Part shown: positions 18,482 to 25,363 of the stretch, in pieces
Position numbering within the stretch: the stretch's first letter is position 1
How the letters are laid out: every line of letters begins with the position of its first letter
Assembly (NCBI GenBank): GCA_964509475.1
Contig: CAZDXJ010000003.1
Coordinates: forward strand, 1-64,000
Origin: CAZDXJ01 sp964509475
Lineage (GTDB): Bacteria > Pseudomonadota > Gammaproteobacteria > Methylococcales > Methylomonadaceae
Reading direction: 5' to 3'
Length of the DNA stretch: 64,000 bases
The notes under the pieces: generated by a model
Databases searched by the model: none
What the model was told of the DNA's origin: nothing
What the model saw: the letters and a program-made list of their open reading frames with translations, nothing else
Made by a program: the position numbers and the translations under genes

Positions 18482-18700
18482 TCAACGCATTCGAAAAGTA
18501 ATCCGGCCTTTACTTAAATCGTAAGGTGTCATTTCCACTTTTACCCGGTCACCGGTTAAAATACGAATATAGTGTTTACGCATTTTTCCGGAAATATGGG
18601 CTGTCACGACATGACCGTTTTCCAACTCAACACGAAACATGGTATTCGGAAGTGTTTCAATGACTTTACCTTCCATTTCAATATGATCTTCTTTTGCCAT
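18482..18700 (-). CDS. infA: Translation initiation factor IF-1
   Basis: A 72-residue OB-fold protein that occupies the ribosomal A site during initiation. ATG 18700 gives the canonical start 'MAKEDHIEMEGKV'. The open frame upstream to 18748 is not family sequence. The clpS-clpA/infA convergent layout is widespread in gammaproteobacteria. Confidence 0.97.
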   Translation of the reverse strand: MAKEDHIEMEGKVIETLPNTMFRVELENGHVVTAHISGKMRKHYIRILTGDRVKVEMTPYDLSKGRITFRMR

Positions 18701-18827
18701 TACATCTCTCTTAATAAATAAATCGACCATACTATCATAATTAACCACTTTAAAATAGCCGGTTTGTTGAAAATAAAAAATAATTTAAAATCAATAGCTT
18801 ATACGATCTCGGCATTATTTAAATTCC

Positions 18828-18981
18828 GTCCCTGCTCACCCCCTCTGAAAAGCAGGTGCAGGTTGTTGATTTATCAGGACTGCATAACTTGGGATGTTAT
18901 GCAGCACGACAGGGATGTATGCACATGTCCTGATAAATCAATAACCTACGCTGTCTACAACACAACCGGCTAAGTAGTTGC
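18828..18981. repeat. Dispersed long-hairpin repeat, best-kept copy
   Basis: A left arm at 18858-18880 pairs with a right arm at 18927-18951 (GCAGGTTGTTGATTTATCAG against CTGATAAATCAATAACCTAC, with a few mismatches). Inside is a second perfect stem, TGCATAAC (18881-18888) with GTTATGCA (18896-18903). Conserved flanks 'CCCCTCTGAAAAG' and 'ACAACACAACCGG' are shared with 13959-14135. It lies between infA and the sterol reductase gene and contains no real gene. Confidence 0.75.
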
Positions 18982-19212
18982 CAATATTTGTTTTTACGGC
19001 ATATGCCTTACTCAGCCCTGTAGGGCGAACCCGCCTTGGGCAACGAAGCGCCGTTTCACACCCTTGGCCAATCTGCAGCGTTCCTGTCTGCCACCAGGCA
19101 GGCGTTTCGTCCCGATGCTTACTTTATTTTCCGCATTCGTAACCGCGTGGAGTATAATCACGCCCCTGCGGATCATTGCGAAAACTTGGTTAGGTAATTG
19201 GGGTCGGGTATA
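18982..19212. other. Repeat-bearing upstream region of the sterol reductase
   Basis: No gene was found here. The segment holds 'GTAGGGCGAACCCGCC'-type sequence, the small palindrome CCTGTCTGCCACCAGGCAGG at 19083-19102, and two TATAAT-like boxes (19152-19157 and about 19209-19214), the second overlapping the proposed start codon. Whether any of these boxes is a promoter cannot be judged, because related repeats elsewhere carry the same 'GTATAAT' text. Confidence 0.4.
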
Positions 19213-20757
19213 ATGCCGCAGGCATTCAAGTCAATTATTTATGCCTATCCTTCAACAATGATAGATTTTATTACGCAGCACCGGGGTATTTTTGTCACCA
19301 TTTTTGTCCTGCCGGTTTCCTTATTGTTTAAATACAGCATGCAAATCAGAAACCGGATTATATTCTGGATGAACAGCGCCCCGGACAAACACCCGCAAAA
19401 AGTCACTGCCGTGCAGCAACAAGTCAAAAACTGGGCGTTACAAACCAAGCGATCCATACCCATGTGTACCGCACGTCCCGGATGGCAAGCAATGTCCCTG
19501 AAACAAGGCAATTACAAAAAAACCCATTTCAAAATAAACACCCATTTACCGGATATTCTGGAAATAAACCAGCAAAAAGGCACGGTACGCGTTGAACCCA
19601 TGGTCAATATGGCCCAGATTACCGCCATGCTCGCCCCTTTAGGCTGGACCCTGGCAGTCGTTCCCGAACTGGACAGTCTGACCGTCGGCGGTTTGATCAA
19701 CGGTTTTGGTATTGAGTCCAGCTCCCATAAATACGGCTTGTTTCAATATATTTGCGAAAGTTTTGAACTGGTTACTGCCAATGGCGAACTGAAAACCTGT
19801 TCCAAAGAGGAAAACAGCGAACTCTATTACGCAATTCCCTGGTCACACGGCTCACTTGGCTTTCTGGTCAGTGCCGAAATCAAGATAATTCCAGCGCAAA
19901 AATATGTACATTTGCGTTATATCCCATACCAATCCAGGGAAGAATTTATCCGGCGATTTAGCGAAGAATCCCTGAAACCCTTCAATGAAGCGCACGACTT
20001 CGTTGAAGGGTTGATGTATACAAAAGATCAAGGCGTTTTGATGTTAGGCGATTTTGCCAACGAAATACCGGCAGGGCAGCGCAAGAATGCCATCAATCAT
20101 TTCTGGAAACCCTGGTTTTATGAACACGCACGATCTTTTTTGAAACATGGCCAGGCCGAAGAATGGATTCCCTTACGTCACTATTATCATCGTCATACCC
20201 GATCGCTATTCTGGGAAATGCAGCAAATCATTCCCTTTGCCAATCATCCTCTGTTCCGTTATTTGCTCGGCTGGATGTCCCCTCCTGAAATATCCTTACT
20301 GAAATTGACCGAAACCCAAAAGATTCATGAACTGTATGATAAACACCACATGGATCAGGATATTTTGGTGCCTGTCAGCACATTGGCCAAAACTCTGGAT
20401 TTCATCGACCAGGAAATCGACCTTTATCCTCTCTGGTTATGCCCTTGCAAATTATTTTCCACCCCAATCAAAGGTATGGTCGGCCCGGCGGGAAAAGAAG
20501 AAATGTTTGTTGATGTTGGTATTTACGGAGAACCCCGAATCGAAAATTACCAGGCCAGGGAAACCGTGCGTATACTCGAAGCCTTTGTCCGAGGCGTCAA
20601 AGGCTACCAAGCGCTTTACGCCGATACCTACCAAACCCGCGCAGAACTGCGGCAAATGTTCGATCACGGCTTGCTTGATAAATTGCGTAAACAATATAAC
20701 GCGCTGGATGCGTTTCCCGAGCCCTTTGACAAGGTATCGCGCAAAGCCAGAACATAA
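19213..20757 (+). CDS. Delta24-sterol reductase (DHCR24 homologue), FAD-binding oxidoreductase
   Basis: A 514-residue FAD-linked oxidoreductase that matches vertebrate DHCR24 (516 aa) along its whole length. That enzyme saturates the C24-C25 double bond of sterol side chains. A hydrophobic N-terminal anchor lies at about residues 24-40. The FAD-binding PCMH region contains 'CTARPGW', 'PELDSLTVGGLI' and 'GIESSSHKYGLFQ'. The cap region has 'IPLRHYYHRHTRS', 'FRYLLGWM' and 'LYADTY', all nearly as in animals. ATG 19213 is used. ATG 19258 is a plausible later start, and neither has a good ribosome site. No other sterol gene is in the window. Function is inferred from whole-length similarity. Confidence 0.9.
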   Translation: MPQAFKSIIYAYPSTMIDFITQHRGIFVTIFVLPVSLLFKYSMQIRNRIIFWMNSAPDKHPQKVTAVQQQVKNWALQTKRSIPMCTARPGWQAMSLKQGNYKKTHFKINTHLPDILEINQQKGTVRVEPMVNMAQITAMLAPLGWTLAVVPELDSLTVGGLINGFGIESSSHKYGLFQYICESFELVTANGELKTCSKEENSELYYAIPWSHGSLGFLVSAEIKIIPAQKYVHLRYIPYQSREEFIRRFSEESLKPFNEAHDFVEGLMYTKDQGVLMLGDFANEIPAGQRKNAINHFWKPWFYEHARSFLKHGQAEEWIPLRHYYHRHTRSLFWEMQQIIPFANHPLFRYLLGWMSPPEISLLKLTETQKIHELYDKHHMDQDILVPVSTLAKTLDFIDQEIDLYPLWLCPCKLFSTPIKGMVGPAGKEEMFVDVGIYGEPRIENYQARETVRILEAFVRGVKGYQALYADTYQTRAELRQMFDHGLLDKLRKQYNALDAFPEPFDKVSRKART

Positions 20758-20937
20758 CCCGGAGCCTTCCCGTTCCTATGATTCTGCGTGAAATACATAC
20801 AGGATAATGGGAGTCCGGATGAATACGGATTGATTAAACCTGAATCATCCGTAAAACAGGGCGCTGGACTTGACCCAGACTTACAGGGCTGAGTAGGGCA
20901 TATCCCGTAAAGAATAAATATTGCATGGAGTAGGTGC

Positions 20938-20982
20938 GGATTTATCCAGCCATTCGCAGAAAAGCTGGATTTATCCGCACAG
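20938..20982 (+). repeat. 45-bp hairpin repeat, direct copy
   Basis: Identical over 45 bp to the reverse complement of 23185-23229. It contains its own inverted repeat, GGATTTATCCAGC with GCTGGATTTATCC in near-palindromic arrangement around 'CATTCGCAGAAAA'. Confidence 0.85.
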
Positions 20983-21085
20983 CGCAGAACCATGAATACG
21001 ATACAGCGCGGCCCGATCACCTGCCTGGTGGTAGACAGGAGCACAGCGGATCGACCAAGGGTATGGAACCGCGCTTCGTTGTCCG

Positions 21086-21140
21086 GCACCCTGTTTTTTA
21101 GGTATCGCGTTATGAAAACCTTTGCCGTAAACAGGGCGCC
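21086..21140 (-). repeat. Dispersed element with CCCTGTTT/AAACAGGG ends
   Basis: About 52 bp running between 'GCACCCTGTTTTTTAGG' and 'GTAAACAGGG', with the internal text 'TATCGCGTTATGAAAACC'. The reverse complement recurs at 23625-23674 and 52742-52795 with few changes. Confidence 0.75.
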
Positions 21141-21348
21141 GGGTACAAAAAGCACAAGTTTTTCTGTTCAGATTTTTTGCTTTCGCGGTTAATTCATTTG
21201 ATATCCAAAATCCGAAAACCTGTCTGCCAACAGGCAGGCGTGACCGGGTGCAGTATAATGCCAGCTATCCACTTATGAGTGATTTTTCTTGAATTATTTA
21301 GCTTGGCGCAGGTCTTTGCAAACATAGCTTGACAAAAAGGTGATCGAT

Positions 21349-21732
21349 ATGGGTTGGAGAAACAAGCAACACGATGAAACTTACAGCGATGAAGAAGTTC
21401 TGGCCCGGCTGCAAGCCGAGTTACCGCATTGGTACCTCGAAAAGGGTTGGATTCGGCGTAAATATAAAACCAGTGGCTGGAAAGCCACGTTGATGGTTGT
21501 CAATACCGTAGGCCATTTGGCTGAAGCCGCGTTTCACCATCCCGATTTGACAGTTTCCTATGCTTTTGTCATTGTCAAACTGATGAATCACGCGGCTAAA
21601 GGTATTACCGACAAAGACTTTGAACTGGCCCATAAAATCGAACAAGTCATCATGTGGCAACCAGGCCAGGAAAATGGCGCCCTGGAGGGTACCCCCGACG
21701 ATCCGCGCTTTAAATATATCAAATACGACTGA
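21349..21732 (+). CDS. Pterin-4a-carbinolamine dehydratase family protein
   Basis: A 127-residue protein of the PCD/DCoH family, which regenerates tetrahydrobiopterin by dehydrating the 4a-carbinolamine. The signature 'FHHPDLTVSYAFVIVKL' followed by 'NHAAKGITDKD' carries the two catalytic-type histidines. The start ATG 21349 has AAGGTGAT just upstream. An in-frame GTG at 21340 is possible. No aromatic amino acid hydroxylase is nearby, so its substrate in this organism is uncertain. It converges with the SpmA-SpmB gene with only 2 nt between stops. Confidence 0.85.
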   Translation: MGWRNKQHDETYSDEEVLARLQAELPHWYLEKGWIRRKYKTSGWKATLMVVNTVGHLAEAAFHHPDLTVSYAFVIVKLMNHAAKGITDKDFELAHKIEQVIMWQPGQENGALEGTPDDPRFKYIKYD

Positions 21733-21734
21733 GT

Positions 21735-23033
21735 TTATCCAGCGTACAAATAATAACAAGCTGCAGTTGCTGCCATCACGCCAACCAGGTCAGCGGTCAA
21801 ACCCGCTGCCAAGGCATGCCGCATACGCCGGATTTGCACGGAACCAAAATAAACCGCCAGAACATAAAACGTTGTCTCGGTTGAGCCTTGCAGGGTACTG
21901 ACCAAATAACCGACATAACTGTCCGGCCCAATGGATGTATCCTGCAAGGTAGCCGCCAACACACCATAAGCCCCTGAACCAGACAACGGTCTCAGCAGAG
22001 CCATCGGTAATGCCTCTGCCGGAAAACCAACCTGTTCCGTAACCGATCCGATTACCGCGATCATGACATGCATCGCACCACTTTCACGGAACATCGCCAC
22101 AGCGACCAGAATCGCAATCAAATAAGGGATAATCTTGATGGCAACATGGAACCCTTCTTTGGCTCCATCGACAAAAACCTCGTAAACCCGAACCCCTTGA
22201 TAAGCGCCAAAGCATAACAATGACACCACGAAAACTGGAATGACCCAGCTACCAATGCGGCTTCCATAAAGCACAGCCAATGGAATAAAAGCAAGCAAAG
22301 CCACCAATGCCAAATAAGAAATCCATACCGGATAAGCCCGGTCGGTGATCAGCAAATCATCGCAAACCGTTTGTTCTTCGCTACTTGAAACCGTTAAACC
22401 ATCCGCCGCTTCCTGCACATCAGTACTAAAAAAACGCTGATAAAACTTTGCCGCCAAAATGGCAGCCAGGGTGGAACACAAGGTAGCAAACAATGTCGTC
22501 GGAATGATACCGGCCGGATCGGCAGAACCCGCCGCGGCCCGCAATGCAATGACTCCCGTTGGTAATAAGGTGACACTGGATGTATTGATGGCCAGAAACA
22601 AAACCATCGCATTGGTTGCCGTTCCCTTGTTCGGATTCAATTTGTCCAATTCCTGCATGGCGCGGATACCAAAGGGGGTCGCCGCATTGCCCAAACCCAG
22701 CGCATTCGCCGACATATTCATGATCATCGCCCCCATGGCCGGATGATCCGCCGGCACATCCGGAAAAAGACGTATCATCAATGGTCTCAACAGACGGGCA
22801 ATGATCTGCAACAAGCCTCCCGCTTCGGCAACTTTCATCAAACCCAGAAAGAAAGCCATCACTCCAATCAGGCCCAGCGCCAGAGTAACCGAATTTTTGC
22901 TGGCTTCAATCAAGGCTGCCGTCAATGCCTGCATCGGCGCGACTTCATCAGCCGTTTCCGGTATCCAGACGATCTGTTGATAAGCCGAAGTACAAAATGC
23001 AATCAAAATGAGGCTTAAAAAAATAATGTTCAT
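21735..23033 (-). CDS. Fused SpmA-SpmB nucleoside recognition domain membrane protein
   Basis: A 432-residue polytopic membrane protein that joins the SpmA-like and SpmB-like halves of the nucleoside recognition (Gate) family. The N-terminal half contains 'MNMSANALGLGNAATPFGI', typical of SpmA. The C-terminal half contains 'VGYLVSTLQGSTETTFYVL', typical of SpmB. In Bacillus the separate proteins affect spore-core dehydration. In non-sporulating proteobacteria the role is unknown and transport is presumed. A soluble linker with many acidic residues separates the halves near residue 215. Confidence 0.85.
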   Translation of the reverse strand: MNIIFLSLILIAFCTSAYQQIVWIPETADEVAPMQALTAALIEASKNSVTLALGLIGVMAFFLGLMKVAEAGGLLQIIARLLRPLMIRLFPDVPADHPAMGAMIMNMSANALGLGNAATPFGIRAMQELDKLNPNKGTATNAMVLFLAINTSSVTLLPTGVIALRAAAGSADPAGIIPTTLFATLCSTLAAILAAKFYQRFFSTDVQEAADGLTVSSSEEQTVCDDLLITDRAYPVWISYLALVALLAFIPLAVLYGSRIGSWVIPVFVVSLLCFGAYQGVRVYEVFVDGAKEGFHVAIKIIPYLIAILVAVAMFRESGAMHVMIAVIGSVTEQVGFPAEALPMALLRPLSGSGAYGVLAATLQDTSIGPDSYVGYLVSTLQGSTETTFYVLAVYFGSVQIRRMRHALAAGLTADLVGVMAATAACYYLYAG

Positions 23034-23746
23034 AAAAATCCCGATAACCCGTTAGCACCCAAAACAATAAGCTGACTCTACACCTACCCGCGTCATTCCG
23101 GCAGGGATTGCCGGAATCCAGGCCCAGGGATCACTGCCATTAAGTTAAGAAAATATGATTTGGGTATCGATGCGGCTTGTCGTACTGTGCGGATAAATCC
23201 AGCTTTTCTGCGAATGGCTGGATAAATCCATTCAACAAAAAGGCTTAACTTAATGGCAATGAAGCCCAGGGATGGGCATCCGGCAAGCCGCCTGCCAACA
23301 TATCCCAATTGCCCGATCATTTTCCGCCTTCATAACCGTGCGGAGTGTAAAAACACTCTTGAATCCCAACAACAGCTATTTTCAAAATCCGCAACCGTGA
23401 CCGCGCGGAGTACAACCACGAAAGACACAAAAGATAATGAGCACACTTCCTTTCCTTTAGCGCCGTTCCATGCCCCTGATCGATCCGCTGCGCTCCTGTC
23501 TGCCAGCAGGCAGGTGATCGACCCTGAGCAATACCGTGTTTCTGTTTTGCAGGAAGCACGGATGATTCGGGTTAATAAATCCGTGTTCATCTGTGGTTCA
23601 ATCCTGTAGGGCAGGTCAGGCCCAGTACCCTGTTTACAGCAAAGGTTTTCATAACGCGATACTTAAAAAACACGTTATTTTTTCACAAACTCAATGGGTA
23701 AGGATATTTTGTTTGCAGACGGTTTTTCAATACAGTCTACAGTACA
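23034..23746. other. 712-base stretch made largely of nested repeats
   Basis: No intact gene was found. In order it holds 'GTCATTCCGGCAGGGATTGC' (a REP-like hairpin at about 23091-23115), the 132-bp MITE-like element 23132-23263, the palindrome CCTGTCTGCCAGCAGGCAGG at 23495-23514, and the inverted-end element 23625-23674. ORFs on both strands are unsupported and follow the repeats. Confidence 0.7.
23132..23263. mobile_element. 132-bp MITE-like element with 15-bp inverted repeats
   Basis: Perfect 15-bp inverted repeats TGCCATTAAGTTAAG (23135-23149) and CTTAACTTAATGGCA (23244-23258) lie near its ends. The whole is bracketed by a 10-bp direct repeat GCCCAGGGAT (23122-23131 and 23264-23273), as expected for a target-site duplication. 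It appears to have entered a 'GTCATTCCGGCAGGGATTGC' repeat. The interior carries the 45-bp hairpin repeat at 23185-23229. There is no coding capacity, so any transposition would need an outside transposase. Confidence 0.75.
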
Positions 23747-24133
23747 ATGGCTATGGATATCCAGGTCACCCCCAGTGCGCCGGTCAACCCAGGAAAAGCG
23801 GATCTGATTGCCAACATCGACAGACTTCGTGCAAAAAGCAAAAATGGCATGATGGACGTGGAAGTTGGTGTTGTTGTACAAAATCAGGGCAATGCTTCAA
23901 CCGTAACAGCATTTACAGTAAGCGCCTATTTTTCAGGTGATACATCCTTGAGTGCCGATGATGTGTTATTGCAAAACTGGGATGTCAATGCGCTTGTCCC
24001 TGCCGACGCAGCCACTCTCAAAACACGCAACAGTCTGCCTTCTGCATCCGGATTTATCATTATCGAGGTTGATGCAAACATGCAAGTTGACGAAACCGAT
24101 AAAACCAACAACCGGTTCAGCACACCTTTGTAA
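23747..24133 (+). CDS. CARDB-like domain protein, probably a C-terminal fragment
   Basis: A 128-residue protein that is mostly one Ig-like beta-sandwich domain of the CARDB type. Its middle reads 'VEVGVVVQNQGNAST' and its end 'EVDANMQVDETDKTNNRF', the usual adhesion-type ending with Asp/Glu-Thr-Asn-Asn. Such domains normally lie in long secreted or surface proteins, yet this ORF has no signal peptide and starts right after repeat DNA. It is therefore likely the surviving end of a larger gene, though a small cytoplasmic protein cannot be excluded. A terminator follows at 24147-24185. Confidence 0.6.
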   Translation: MAMDIQVTPSAPVNPGKADLIANIDRLRAKSKNGMMDVEVGVVVQNQGNASTVTAFTVSAYFSGDTSLSADDVLLQNWDVNALVPADAATLKTRNSLPSASGFIIIEVDANMQVDETDKTNNRFSTPL

Positions 24134-24146
24134 ACCGGGATGAATT

Positions 24147-24185
24147 CCTTGGTGAGATTTTCATTATCTCACCAAGGACTTTTTT
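24147..24185 (+). terminator. Rho-independent terminator after the CARDB gene
   Basis: A 12-bp stem, CCTTGGTGAGAT with ATCTCACCAAGG, is followed by AC and six T residues on the plus strand. It also lies just past the oadB stop on the minus strand, where the stem is present but the T run is not. Confidence 0.85.
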
Positions 24186-24198
24186 CGGAAGGGGGAGT

Positions 24199-25323
24199 TC
24201 AGACCAGACTCAATAAAATACCTGCCGCAACTGCCGAACCGATAACCCCGGCGACATTCGGTCCCATCGCATGCATCAGCAAAAAATTATGCGGATTATT
24301 TTCCAGACCAACCTTGTTGGCAACCCGCGCCGCCATTGGCACAGCCGAAACCCCGGCGGCACCAATCAATGGATTGATGGGGGTATGACTGAATTTATTG
24401 AGAACCTTGGCCATCAATACACCGGCTGCGGTGCCAATGCAAAAAGCAATCGCCCCTAATCCCAAAATCCCCAGCGTTTCAATTTGTAAAAACTTATGCG
24501 CGCTGAGTTTGGAACCCACCGACAAACCCAGGAAAATCGTAACGATATTAATCAATTCATTTTGCGAGGTTTTACTCAAACGCTCGACAACACCGCAAGC
24601 ATTCATCAAATTACCGAGTGCAAACATACCCACCAGCGGCGCCGCCGAAGGCAAAAGCATTGCGCAAAGCGTAATCAACATAAGCGGAAAAACAATTTTC
24701 TCGGTTTTGGAAACCTCGCGCAATTGCTGCATTTCAATACAACGTTCCGCTTCTGTAGTCAAAGCCCGCATAATCGGCGGCTGAATCAACGGCACCAGAG
24801 CCATATAAGAATAGGCCGCAACCGCAATGGCACCCAACAAATCCGGCGCCAGTTTCGATGCGACGTAAATTGCCGTCGGCCCATCGGCACCGCCAATAAT
24901 GGCGATGGCGGCGGCATCTTTAAGAGAGAAAGCCAAACCCGGCACGCTGTTCAATGCCAAAGCGCCCAGCAAGGTCGCAAAAATCCCGAATTGGGCGGCA
25001 GCACCCAGCAGCAAGGTTTTGGGGTTGGCCAGCATCGGGCCAAAATCGGTCAAGGCGCCGACCCCCATGAAAATGAGCAACGGAAAAATGCCCGATTTAA
25101 TCCCGAAATACAGATAGTGCAATATGCCACCTTCATCGGCAATACCGGCTACCGGAATATTACTGAGTATGGCACCAAACCCGATCGGCAACAGCAGCAA
25201 GGGTTCAAAGCCTTTTTTAATCGCCAAAAACAGAAGCAAAAAACCAACCAGCATCATAAAGCACTGGCCGGCTGTAAAATTATACAATCCCGTGCTTTGC
25301 CATAATAAGATGAGTTTTTCCAT
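24199..25323 (-). CDS. oadB: Sodium-pumping oxaloacetate decarboxylase subunit beta
   Basis: The membrane subunit (374 aa) that decarboxylates carboxybiotin and exports sodium ions. It has about nine hydrophobic segments, the conserved 'GGADGPTAIYVASKLAPDL' region (about residue 145), and 'GLSVGSKL' and 'AGVSAVPMAARVANKVG' toward the C terminus, which match the OadB/GcdB family sodium-binding regions. It is the last gene of oadG-oadA-oadB, 40 nt after oadA. Confidence 0.93.
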   Translation of the reverse strand: MEKLILLWQSTGLYNFTAGQCFMMLVGFLLLFLAIKKGFEPLLLLPIGFGAILSNIPVAGIADEGGILHYLYFGIKSGIFPLLIFMGVGALTDFGPMLANPKTLLLGAAAQFGIFATLLGALALNSVPGLAFSLKDAAAIAIIGGADGPTAIYVASKLAPDLLGAIAVAAYSYMALVPLIQPPIMRALTTEAERCIEMQQLREVSKTEKIVFPLMLITLCAMLLPSAAPLVGMFALGNLMNACGVVERLSKTSQNELINIVTIFLGLSVGSKLSAHKFLQIETLGILGLGAIAFCIGTAAGVLMAKVLNKFSHTPINPLIGAAGVSAVPMAARVANKVGLENNPHNFLLMHAMGPNVAGVIGSAVAAGILLSLV

Positions 25324-25363
25324 AGATAGATTCTTTAATCGTGTGACCCAAACAACGGTTTAT

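Larger units (their letters stand above)
20758..21348. other. Repeat-rich intergenic stretch without a gene
   Basis: No credible gene was found. It contains the 45-bp repeat 20938-20982 (inverted copy at 23185-23229), palindromes CCTGCCTGGTGGTAGACAGG at 21020-21039 and CCTGTCTGCCAACAGGCAGG at 21219-21238, and an element with inverted ends at 21086-21140 that recurs at 23625 and 52742. Open frames across it are chance readings of repeats. Confidence 0.7.

Noticed and set aside
18764..18973. 69-codon plus-strand ORF
   Set aside because: It is a reading of the long-hairpin repeat. The related copy at 13959-14135 gives a similar ending in the ORF at 13758-14129, so the likeness is of the repeat.
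20664..21155. 163-codon minus-strand ORF after the sterol reductase
   Set aside because: Most of it is translation of dispersed repeats that recur in other frames elsewhere in the window.
23253..23609. ORFs of 80-118 codons on both strands
   Set aside because: They lie in repeat DNA, overlap each other, and show no family, start site or codon bias.
24496..25305. 269-codon plus-strand ORF opposite oadB
   Set aside because: It lies wholly opposite a clear oadB, its protein is rich in Gln, Arg and His with no domain, and the third-position pattern follows oadB.
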